This document shows positions 1 through 8,200 of a stretch of DNA of 20,000 nucleotides, piece by piece. How positions within the stretch are numbered: position 1 is the first letter of the stretch; the number at the start of each line of letters is the position of its first letter. Origin of the DNA: Leptospira alstonii serovar Sichuan str. 79601 (GTDB lineage: Bacteria > Spirochaetota > Leptospiria > Leptospirales > Leptospiraceae); assembly GCF_000347175.1 (NCBI RefSeq), contig NZ_ANIK01000065.1:1-20000 (forward strand), written 5' to 3'. A program made the translations under genes and the position numbers. The notes beneath the pieces were generated by a model that was not told where the DNA came from, ran no database searches, and was given only the letters and a program-made list of their open reading frames with translations.

Positions 1-60
1 CTAACTCCTAATACGCGGGCTCCTATTTTAGTGGATAGTGATTAGGAAATAGTGGATAGG
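1..60 (-). repeat. Degenerate dispersed-repeat copy (copy D)
   Basis: Read on the minus strand, this stretch resembles the repeat at 100-148: both begin CACCTA and continue with CT-rich blocks containing TCCTA and CACT. A perfect 10-bp inverted pair, TAGGTGTTTT at 57-66 and AAAACACCTA at 98-107, joins the two copies head to head. The match is imperfect and was judged by eye. The copy may continue beyond the window edge. Confidence 0.35.
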
Positions 61-99
61 TGTTTTGTTGTAAAAGTAAGAACTCCCGAATTGCAGAAA

Positions 100-148
100 A
101 ACACCTAACATCTGACTCCTATTCCACTGATCCCTAATAAGCTCCTAC
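100..148 (+). repeat. Dispersed intergenic repeat (copy A)
   Basis: This copy matches 1597-1642 in the same orientation, with shared blocks such as ACATCTGA, CTGATCCCTAATA and CTCCTAC in the same order, close to 40 of about 46 positions by eye. The same unit appears inverted at 385-430. It lies in a gene-free stretch (1-607) in which I find only these repeats and the left arm of the Rpn-flanking inverted repeat. The short open frames there have no ribosome binding site and no recognisable protein. Confidence 0.7.
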
Positions 149-384
149 GAAATCGTTCTCTAAAACTTTGGAATCCAAAGGAAAGAAAATGAATCGTCGG
201 GAATGGATATGGATGAATAGGAGATCTACAATTGAACCGATTATTTTCGGGGATCGGTTGAAATCGGATTCGTTTTAAGAAAGTCATTTAAACAGGATTG
301 CTGACACTGCCATCTTATCGCTTGTGAAAACCCCGTTTTTCGGGACGACTAAGAGTTTGTCCCAAAACCTCGAAGGAAATTTAC

Positions 385-460
385 AGGAGTTCTTACTAAG
401 GGGTCAGTGGTTAGGAATCAGATCTCAGGGTTAAAATTTTTCCGATTTTATCCGTAGCGG
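385..460 (+). repeat. Left arm of long inverted repeat flanking the Rpn gene
   Basis: The plus strand here matches the reverse complement of 1571-1640 with a few small gaps. Shared blocks in order are AGGAG, AATCAGAT, GTTAAA, TTTTTCCG and TTTTATCC. Identity is about three quarters or a little more by eye. The first half is an inverted copy of the repeat at 100-148; the second half (431-460) is found only in the two arms. No target-site duplication is evident outside the arms. Confidence 0.7.
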
Positions 461-607
461 CACGGAAGAGATCCGAGTTTACCGTTTGTTTAAAAACGTA
501 GGAGTTTCCACAGGTCGTTCGATAGGTTTTCAAACACTAAATGCAAAACATCACCATCGACTATTCCAGTTAACAAAGGTTAGTTTACAACACCGGGACA
601 CAATTTT

Positions 608-763
608 TCACTCAATGATTCCATGTGCCCGAAGATCTTTCTCCGTTAGCTCCGTAATTTCCAGAATCGTCTTTAAATCGATACCCTTTGCAAGCATCTT
701 ACGGGCATCTTCAATCTTACCTTCAATCTTACCTTCTTGAATCAATTTTTCCGCTGTCGTCAT
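608..763 (-). CDS. Candidate in-frame internal product of the Rpn gene (RpnS-like, 51 aa)
   Basis: Codon 251 of the Rpn gene is an ATG preceded by GAGGAG (770-775 on the minus strand) with a 6-base spacer, a stronger ribosome binding site than that of the full-length gene. Translation from it gives a 51-residue protein, MTTAEKLIQ to AHGIIE, comprising only the charged C-terminal tail with the GKIE repeat. In E. coli rpn genes, small C-terminal proteins made from internal starts are known to block the toxicity of the full-length nuclease. By analogy this would be an antitoxin encoded within the toxin gene. The start and ribosome binding site are seen directly; expression and function are inference. 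Confidence 0.55.
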   Translation of the reverse strand: MTTAEKLIQEGKIEGKIEDARKMLAKGIDLKTILEITELTEKDLRAHGIIE

Positions 764-1513
764 AGCTAACTCCTCGTATCTTTTCAAGTTCGACAAATGA
801 AGCAGATCTTTCAATGCAGATGGCTTCGAGTCCCTTACGCTATATATATACAACAATAGTTTGTTTAAGATGGCAACCCTTTTTGCTTCATCGGTAATAT
901 CAATCAAAAGCGAAAATAAGCCGAGTAAAACTCTCTCAAACACCTTTTCTCCCTCGTGGATTCTTTGAACTACTCCAAAGATCACCTGAAGCGTAATACT
1001 CTCCAACTTCTCTTCTACTTCCACTCCGGACAAATCAAACAACTCGATTCTAAAATCAGGAATAAAAACTTTCAAGTGCATCAACTCTTCAAAGCTTAGT
1101 GTAAACTGATTCAAAAATCGAGCTCCCAATCTCCACTCTTTCTCGCCGTGATAGAATACAAACGGGATTACAACACATAAAGGTCCACCGTTCCTATGTT
1201 GATTCCGGTAGATCTCCGCAAGATACCCCAACAGTTGGATATAAATTCCGGGGGCCAAATAGCTTTTGTGTTCGAAGAGAAGATATACGTTCGCTTGATG
1301 GCCGGATTTCAGTGGAATCTTAAACAGTAAATCCGTCTGCTCTGCTTTCAATTCTTCCGATACGAAACTCGATTCTGATAACTCTAAGTTACTTAGTTCC
1401 AGAAGTTTCAATACTTCCGAAGGCAACGTATCCTTAAAAAATGAAATTGCTTCCGCTTTGTCCTGAAAGGTTTCTCGCATCAATCGATCGTGTGGATTAT
1501 TGACTTCGGCCAT
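608..1513 (-). CDS. Rpn family recombination-promoting nuclease / putative transposase (YhgA-like)
   Basis: This is a 301-residue protein of the Rpn/YhgA-like family (Transposase_31 type), PD-(D/E)XK DNA endonucleases linked to RecA-independent recombination and, in enteric relatives, phage defence. The family pattern is clear: [18 protein letters not shown] near residues 50-66, then LLFEHKSY, with candidate catalytic residues D61, E81, K83 and perhaps Q93, and the [11 protein letters not shown] block near 117-127. Length is normal for the family. The ATG at 1513 has AAGGAT about 7 bases upstream. The C-terminus (from about residue 251) is a charged helical tail with a GKIE repeat made by a 12-bp tandem repeat at 709-732. 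A strong internal start lies inside the gene (see 608-763). It stands alone between two long inverted repeats and is probably an accessory cassette. Family assignment is firm; the cellular role is inferred. Confidence 0.85.
   Translation of the reverse strand: MAEVNNPHDRLMRETFQDKAEAISFFKDTLPSEVLKLLELSNLELSESSFVSEELKAEQTDLLFKIPLKSGHQANVYLLFEHKSYLAPGIYIQLLGYLAEIYRNQHRNGGPLCVVIPFVFYHGEKEWRLGARFLNQFTLSFEELMHLKVFIPDFRIELFDLSGVEVEEKLESITLQVIFGVVQRIHEGEKVFERVLLGLFSLLIDITDEAKRVAILNKLLLYIYSVRDSKPSALKDLLHLSNLKRYEELAMTTAEKLIQEGKIEGKIEDARKMLAKGIDLKTILEITELTEKDLRAHGIIE
709..732 (-). repeat. 12-bp tandem repeat (2 copies) inside the Rpn gene
   Basis: The plus strand reads CTTCAATCTTAC twice in perfect tandem (709-720, 721-732), followed by a partial CTTC. 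It encodes GKIEGKIE in the Rpn C-terminal tail. Because the unit is four codons, gain or loss of copies would keep the frame and change the tail length of both the full-length and the internal product. Confidence 0.85.
770..775 (-). promoter_or_regulatory. Internal ribosome binding site of the Rpn gene
   Basis: GAGGAG on the minus strand lies 6 bases before an in-frame ATG whose first base is at 763. It sits within coding sequence for residues just before the charged tail, so it need not be there for protein reasons alone. It decides the candidate start of the 51-residue internal product. Confidence 0.6.
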
Positions 1514-1570
1514 CCGTTATCCTTGGACTATCGTTTTTCACGGTCAATGTCATTTCAGAAAAATCAATGT

Positions 1571-1640
1571 CGTTATGGATAAAACGGAAAAACTTTAACC
1601 TGACATCTGATTTCTATCCGCTGATCCCTAATATACTCCT
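1571..1640 (-). repeat. Right arm of long inverted repeat; overlaps the stop of the zinc-finger gene
   Basis: The reverse complement matches 385-460 (left arm). The outer part (1597-1642) is also a direct copy of the repeat at 100-148. The TAG stop of the minus-strand gene ending at 1639 falls in the outermost bases of this arm, so the repeat supplies the end of that gene. The inner part is the 5' flank of the Rpn gene and may hold its promoter, but I find no convincing -35/-10 pair. Confidence 0.7.
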
Positions 1641-2013
1641 ACAACAAGAACCAGTAGTATGAAAAAGCAACGATCACGGAAAGATAGCCGATTATATAAA
1701 TCCGAAGTCTGTGTTTGTATACGAATTGAAATAGTATCGTATCATAGACATGATTGGAATTCGGAAAAATTTCCAGGTTATTTTGGGAATCGTCCGAAAG
1801 CCCGCTTTTCCACGAGGTTATCACTTTTGTAAAATCCTTTCCGAATGAACTTTTAGGAATGGAATTTTCAAAATGGAATGATTTCGCTTTCTCCTGACAA
1901 CGATCGCAATCCCTAATATGGTTCCTAAGAAAGAGCGGAATCCCCTTTCCGGAATATAAATTTTCCTTAATGTATTCCTCTTCAAAACATACGTCGGAAT
2001 TCATGGACTCCAT
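1639..2013 (-). CDS. Small zinc-finger membrane protein, anti-sigma-factor-like
   Basis: This 124-residue protein has an N-terminal zinc-binding anti-sigma (zf-HC2) pattern: C9, then H32-x3-C36-x2-C39. A polar middle follows, and then one hydrophobic segment (about residues 102-124) that runs right to the C-terminus. In this family the cytoplasmic zinc domain holds an ECF sigma factor and the membrane helix connects to an outer sensor domain. Here there is no periplasmic part, and no sigma gene lies in the window. It is the last gene of the minus-strand operon, 15 bases after the second RND gene, and its AAAGGAG overlaps that gene's stop codon, so translation is probably coupled. The stop lies in a dispersed repeat, which may have cut off a longer C-terminus. 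The anti-sigma role is inferred from the motif and topology. Confidence 0.6.
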   Translation of the reverse strand: MESMNSDVCFEEEYIKENLYSGKGIPLFLRNHIRDCDRCQEKAKSFHFENSIPKSSFGKDFTKVITSWKSGLSDDSQNNLEIFPNSNHVYDTILFQFVYKHRLRIYIIGYLSVIVAFSYYWFLL

Positions 2014-2028
2014 GTTTACGGATCTCCT

Positions 2029-5000
2029 TTATATTTTCTTTGAGCGTTTTTTGGTTTTATTTTGTAACGGAATACTTTTATGATTTTCCAGAAGATAAGG
2101 AACCGCTATTTTAAAAAATGCGGGAAATAAAAGTATCGTAAGAGCGGTCGAGATGGACAATCCCGCGACTACCGTAACGGCAAGGGGTCTCCACAGTTGA
2201 CTTCCTTCTCCGGAATCCAAGACGGACGGAAGTAGACCCAGGACCGTGGTTATGGTCGTGATCAGAATCGGACGAATCCGTTCTCGGATTCCCTCGGTTA
2301 ATAATACGTCGATTTCGTAATATTGATTTGATTTTAATTTTTCTAAAAAAGTTTCCACAATTAATATCGAATTGTTCACCGTAATACCGGCCAACATAAC
2401 AAAACCGATATATACGGATATATTTAAGGACATACGAAACACGAATAAAGTTAAAATCACCCCCGCCGCCGAGAACGGTATGGTGAGTATAATTAGAAAC
2501 GGAAGTAAAAAGGACTCGAACAAAGACGATAAAATACAAACGATTATGATGAAGGCCAAAACGATTAAATTGATCATCTCGGTTTTACTCTCCTTCAGTT
2601 TTTTGTAGTTTCCGGTCATTTCGTAATGATAGTTTTCCGGGAAGGAAATTTTCTTCAGAGCGGTTTCAATTTCGATAACGGCGGAACCGGTATCGATGTC
2701 GCCTAACTTGGCGGTGAGTCCGTAAGTTCTTCGTTTGTTTTTTCTATAAATCCTGGACTCAGCCTTTTCCTTTTTGATCGAACTGAGTTCGATCAGGGGC
2801 GTTTTCGAGATTTTTTCCGATTTAGAGGAAGGAATTGCGACTCCAAAAACCGACTCGGGGCCCTCTCTGTCTTCTTCGGAAAATCGGACTCGAATGTCGA
2901 TCTCCTTATCTTTATCGTAAAATTTAGTGGGAATAGAACCTGTATATGCAGTTTTCATAAAGTTAGCGATTTGATTGGGTAACAAACCGGACTGCGAGGC
3001 CTTCACCTTATCGATCGAAAAAGTGATTTGATCCTTTCCTTCCTTAAAACGAAGGGCGACCTGCTGAATTCCGGGTATTCCTCCTATTTCTTTTGCGGAT
3101 TCTCTGGCTAACTCTTTGATCGTTTCGGCTTCGTCTCCGATAATTTCAATATCGATTTCCTTGGATCCCTCCCCGGCGCCGGATTCGGTATAAAATACGA
3201 ATGCGTTCTTTAACTCGTCCGTTTCCTTTTTTAATTCGGTTATAACGTCGTTGGCCGATTTACCTTTTCGCAGTGCGGCGGACTTTAACTTTATCATCAG
3301 ATCCGAATGCCATTTTTCAACTTTGGAGGATACTTTTTCCACGTTCGGATTATTTTCGATCACCTTCTCCACGCTCTTTGTGATCAAGTCGGTCGCATCG
3401 AGGTGAGTTCCCGTTTCCACTTCCAACGAAGCGCTGATCTCGTTGGAATCGGTCGGATCAATGTATTCCTGTTTTAAAAAATAAGAAAGACCAAGACAAA
3501 CTACGATGATAGCCGTGGAGTAAAGCGCGGTTTTATTGTAGTGTTTGAGTAGAAACCGCAAAGTTTCCGTTAAATCAAATCGGTAAAACTCATATGGATC
3601 CGGCGATTCGGGATTTAAGTTCGTTTGACGGCGCCGCAAAATTTTATTTCGGAGCCAAGATACGATCTTATAATACATTTCGACTTCAATATAATATTTC
3701 ATTTTCGAAATATACGTAAGAACATACTGCGGAGGAACGAGGGTTTGAAATCGACTCTCTTTCGTTAAAATAAATTTGGCGAGGGTGGGCAGAAAAGTTA
3801 GGGATACGATTAAAGAGGTAACCAAAGACGCTGAAACGGTAATCGCCAAACCACCGTAGAGATCCCGAAGTTCCCGAGAACTGAAAAAGATCGGAAAAAA
3901 AACGGCAATGCTGGTCAAAACGGACGCGAACAATTCTTTCGATAATCCGGAAGAGGCTTTTAGAATTCCGTCTTCTACGAAACCGTTTTCGTGGTGAACG
4001 AAAAAGATACGATCGATAACCACTACCGAACAATCCACAAGCATTCCGACACCCAAAGCCAATCCGCAAAGGGAGATAACGTTGATTCCCACGTTGAAAA
4101 AATACATCAATCCGAACGTCGAAATGATCGAAAGCGGAATGGATACGGATACGAGAATCGTAGCGTAGAAGTTCCGTAAAAAAAGAAACAAAACGACAAC
4201 TGCGATTATACCTCCCTGGATTGCGGAATCCGCAACTTTTGCGATGGCCGTTTTGATCGTCTGAGACTGATCGTAGTTGATACTTTGTTGAATCCCTTCA
4301 ATATGAATCGAGGAAAGCTCCCTTCTAAGTTCTTCACATAACGCCAGCGAATTTGCGTCGCCCGCTTTTTGAACGTAAATGGATACGACTTCTTTACCTG
4401 CGTCTCTTGCTATATCTTCCTTTTCTCTGAATCCGTCCTTCACATTCGATATATCCGATAAGTAAACGATTTGTTCCGACTTACCGACCGTAATCGGTAT
4501 TTTTCCGATCTCCTTAACTTGAATCAACTTACCGATCACACGTATATTGATATAGTTGTCTCCGATCGATAAATTTCCGGCGGGAACGTCGACGTTCGCG
4601 GTTCTGATCTTGGATAAGACTTCTTCCAACCCGACCCCGGTCTGTAATAACTTACCCTTGTCTATATCGATGTTTATCTCTCTTTGAAATCCGCCTCCGA
4701 CGTGAATTTCACTTACACCGTCGATTCTTTCGAACTTCTTTTTATATTTATTTTCACCGAACTCTCTCAATTCCTTCAATTTGTATCTTTCGGATTCGAG
4801 TTTTACGATGAAGATCGGCTTGTTGGTAGGATCGTATCGGAGAATGGCGGGCTCTTCCACTTCTCTGGGAAAATTACCTCGTATGAGATCGATTTTAGAA
4901 CGTACTTCGAGGGAACGGTATGAGACTTTGGTGCCGGGTTTGAATATGACGTTGATCCTCGATTCTCCCTCTTCGGAAGAGGATAATATATCCTCGATGC

Positions 5001-5229
5001 CGCCTACGCCGGAAATTTGTTCTTCTATCGGTTTCGTTATGATTTCTTCGATTTTACTGGGTGAAATTCCGGGATATCGAGTCAGTATCGTGATAGCCGG
5101 AGAACTCGTCGGAGGCATTAACGAAACGGGCAGCCTCGGAATGGAAATCAATCCGAAAATTCCGACCGCTACAAACAACATAAACGTTGTTATATGTCTT
5201 CTATATAATAGACCGATTAAAGAATCCAT
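2029..5229 (-). CDS. RND-family efflux transporter, inner-membrane permease (second of a pair)
   Basis: This 1066-residue proton-driven RND pump has the AcrB-like layout: TM1 at about 13-33, a large periplasmic domain, TM2-6, a cytoplasmic linker, TM7, a second periplasmic domain and TM8-12. Family blocks include SLMPPTSSPAITILTRYPG, TKPIEEQISGVGGIE, the TM4 motif GVGMLVDCSVVVIDRI, and the TM10-11 region VNNSILIVET with ITTITTVLGLLPSVLDSGEG. The relay aspartate D399 is present, but the neighbouring Asp of AcrB is Cys (C400). The linker after TM6 is longer and more basic than usual, which accounts for the extra length, and the C-terminus ends in a Lys-rich tail. The ATG at 5229 is 6 bases after the stop of the first pump, with only a weak ribosome binding site, so coupling is likely. 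The substrate cannot be read from sequence. Confidence 0.92.
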   Translation of the reverse strand: MDSLIGLLYRRHITTFMLFVAVGIFGLISIPRLPVSLMPPTSSPAITILTRYPGISPSKIEEIITKPIEEQISGVGGIEDILSSSEEGESRINVIFKPGTKVSYRSLEVRSKIDLIRGNFPREVEEPAILRYDPTNKPIFIVKLESERYKLKELREFGENKYKKKFERIDGVSEIHVGGGFQREINIDIDKGKLLQTGVGLEEVLSKIRTANVDVPAGNLSIGDNYINIRVIGKLIQVKEIGKIPITVGKSEQIVYLSDISNVKDGFREKEDIARDAGKEVVSIYVQKAGDANSLALCEELRRELSSIHIEGIQQSINYDQSQTIKTAIAKVADSAIQGGIIAVVVLFLFLRNFYATILVSVSIPLSIISTFGLMYFFNVGINVISLCGLALGVGMLVDCSVVVIDRIFFVHHENGFVEDGILKASSGLSKELFASVLTSIAVFFPIFFSSRELRDLYGGLAITVSASLVTSLIVSLTFLPTLAKFILTKESRFQTLVPPQYVLTYISKMKYYIEVEMYYKIVSWLRNKILRRRQTNLNPESPDPYEFYRFDLTETLRFLLKHYNKTALYSTAIIVVCLGLSYFLKQEYIDPTDSNEISASLEVETGTHLDATDLITKSVEKVIENNPNVEKVSSKVEKWHSDLMIKLKSAALRKGKSANDVITELKKETDELKNAFVFYTESGAGEGSKEIDIEIIGDEAETIKELARESAKEIGGIPGIQQVALRFKEGKDQITFSIDKVKASQSGLLPNQIANFMKTAYTGSIPTKFYDKDKEIDIRVRFSEEDREGPESVFGVAIPSSKSEKISKTPLIELSSIKKEKAESRIYRKNKRRTYGLTAKLGDIDTGSAVIEIETALKKISFPENYHYEMTGNYKKLKESKTEMINLIVLAFIIIVCILSSLFESFLLPFLIILTIPFSAAGVILTLFVFRMSLNISVYIGFVMLAGITVNNSILIVETFLEKLKSNQYYEIDVLLTEGIRERIRPILITTITTVLGLLPSVLDSGEGSQLWRPLAVTVVAGLSISTALTILLFPAFFKIAVPYLLENHKSIPLQNKTKKRSKKI

Positions 5230-5235
5230 ATATAT

Positions 5236-8200
5236 CTATTTCTGTTTTACGATCGAAAAATAAGCCGCGGGTATGATAACGACGGTAAAAATTGTGGAAG
5301 CCGTTAAACCGCCTAACACCGCTAAGGCCATCGGCTCTTGAGGAGATTCTCCGCCGATTGCAAGCGCCGCCGGCAAAAGTCCTAAAACCGTAGTCAACGT
5401 AGTATTAAGGATCGTGTCGATTCTTCGGTAGATCGTACCGTATACCGCTTCTTCGACGTTTTTCCTTTTATCCGCCAAGGTGAAAAACTCTATTAGAATA
5501 ATTGCATTATTGACCACCAATCCGCTTAACATGACCATTCCCATACCTGAAACTATATTCAATGAATTGCCGGAGAATATTAAAAACATCAGGGAGCCGG
5601 ATCCCACCATCACGATCGATACCATCACGACTAACGGTAAAATTAAATTTTCGAACTGGGACGCTAAGGTCATGTAGACCAAAATTAACGCGAAAATACC
5701 GGCCCAGGCCAGGGCTTCGAAGGATTTGTTCGTTTCTTTCGCAATTTCGCCCGGAAGAACGGAGACGTCCTTGTCTTTTTCAAAACGTGTAATGATCTCC
5801 GAAATCTTTCGTTCTATGATTTCCGCCGATTCCTTAGGAACGGCGGAAACGATCGCGATTCTTTTTCCCTCTAATCGCATAATTTTACGTAAGGTTTTTG
5901 TTTGTGATACTTCCGCTATCGCGTCTAAGAAAATGTTTTTTCCACTCGGTAAACGAATCGGAATTTCGCGCAGTGAATCGAATCCGTGTCGATCCACCGA
6001 TCGAAATCGAACCAATACGTCGTACTCGAAATCGTTTTCTCTAAATCTTGTGGCGATATCTCCTTTGATGGACGTTTTTAGCGTGGTCGCTATATCCTCC
6101 ACGCTTAGGCCGAAGTAAGCCATCTTTTCCCGGTCCAATTCCACTTTTAATTGAGGAGTTTCTTCCCGAGCCGACGAGGAAACGGAAATCGTTTCGTTCG
6201 TGGCGACCAATTCGTTTTCGACTTCGTTCGCGATCTTACGGATGAGATTTAAATCCTGTCCCGAAATTTCCACGGAGATTCCTCCTCCGCCGGAACCGAA
6301 AATGCCGCCTAACACGCTACTCGCCATTCGAGTCCCGATTTTAGAACGATAATTTTTTTCTATCTCGGATAGTTCCTTAGAGAATCCGATTAAAAATTTC
6401 TCGGCTTTGTTTTTCTCGGCGAGTTTGACGAAGATCGAAGCTCGATTCAGACCGAAATCCCCTTTTGGATTTAATATGATATCCTTTTCTTCGTATCCGA
6501 TTCTTGAAAATGCGGTTTCAACGGTTTTATCTTGAGTGAGTTTTTTCGTGATCGTATCTACGACTTTTTTTGTATAATTTAGATTGGATCCTTCCGGCGA
6601 AACGATATCGATGTAGAATTCTCCCTGATCGATCTCGGTCAGCATTTCTTTCGGAATTAGGATGAAAAACAAACCCGCTACAAGTACGGAACCTAACCCT
6701 ACGTATACGGCGAAAGTTTTCCTTCGGATGAAAAAAACCGCCATAGACGCGAAAGAATTCCTGATTGTGGAAAGGATTTTTTCTCTGCGAATTTCAATCG
6801 CTTGCGGAAACGTTCCTATTCCCTTCGAAAAGAAATCGTATTGTGTTAAAACGGGAACAAGCGTCGCCGAGGTAAAAAGCGAGGAGATGAGCGAAAACGA
6901 AATTGTTAATGCGAACTCTCCGAAAATTTCGGCGGCGATACCTTCCACGAATAGGATCGGCAGGAATACGACAACGCTCGTGATCGTCGATCCCAGGATG
7001 GATCCGAATACCTCTTTTGTTCCCTCGATACTCGCTCGGATCGGATCCGAGATCGTTTTCTTTTTAGAAGCCACCGATTCTAAAACGACCGTAGCGGAAT
7101 CGACAACCATTCCGACTCCGATCGCTAATCCGCCCAACGACATCGTATTGATCGTAAGACCGAATCCGAACATCATCAAAAAAGTCGCCATAACCGAAAT
7201 GGGCACGGCGCTGATGACTACGATCGGTTCTCGGATGTTTCCTAAAAAAAAGCTCAATACACAATAACAAATGATCACGGCGAGAATTCCGGCCCAGGCA
7301 ACGGAAGCGATGGAGTCTTCGATCAATATCGATTGATCCGATATGATTTGAAAATGGATCTTGTCCCCGAATTTTTCGTTCAGCTCTACGATCAAATCCC
7401 TCAAGTCGGACGCGACCGACACCGTATTTTTTCCGGATTCTTTTTTTAGAACCATAGAAATACATTCTTCGTCCATTAAACCGCTTATGCTGGTTCTTTC
7501 TTTGAAAGTATCCTTTACGTCGCCTACGTTCACGAGATAAATGGGAACTCCGGCCTTTGTAACCCCCACTACCGTATCCTCGATGGATGCGACCGAAGGG
7601 AAAAGCCCGTCGGTCCGAACTAATATTTCCTTATCTCCCTCCCTTACGTTACCGGCGGGAAATCCGAAATTGCTGGAATCGATTTGATTGACCAAATCTT
7701 GAATTCGTATATTATGAGCTTCTAATCTTCCCTTGTCTACGTTAACCTGAATTTGTCTTTCAAATCCTCCGGATAACGAGATGGCGGCCACTCCGTCCAC
7801 ACGCTCGAAATAGGGAATTACGTTCTTACGTAAAAATAATCGAACGTCTTTCAAATCGATGCCGTTTGTTTTGACCGCGATCTGCATGATGGGCGCGCTG
7901 TTCGGATCGAAACGGATTACGATGGATTTTTTTACGTCCTGAGGCAGCGAACCTTTGACCAAATCCAGTTTCTCTCTGACTTGAATCAACGCCTGGTCGA
8001 TTTCCGTTCCCCATCTAAATCTCACCGTTACGATGGATATCCCCTCGATCGATTCGGATAAAATTCTGTCGACGCCTCCTACGGAGGAAAGGATTTCCTC
8101 GATGGGTTTGGTCACCAGGGATTCGATTTCCGCCGGAGCCACGTTGCTGTAAACCGTAACGATCGTGAGAGACGGAAAACTCACGTCCGGAAGAAGTTCC

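Noticed and set aside
1..148. CRISPR array from the alternating short repeats
   Set aside because: Copies are degenerate, in mixed orientation, irregularly spaced and without unique spacers or cas genes.
105..287. 60-codon minus-strand frame in the leading spacer, considered as the lost C-terminus of the anti-sigma-like gene
   Set aside because: It overlaps repeat copy A, has no ribosome binding site, and its Arg/Phe/Pro-rich sequence resembles no sensor domain.
309..366. GGGAC/GTCCC stem in the leading spacer as a terminator or small RNA
   Set aside because: The stem is only 5 bp with a loop of about 12 and no T-run, and no promoter is evident; there is not enough to call an RNA.
6662..7267. 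Long open frame (201 codons) on the plus strand opposite the first RND gene
   Set aside because: It lies wholly antisense to a clear RND gene, has no ribosome binding site, and its composition is the reverse image of the transporter's hydrophobic codons.
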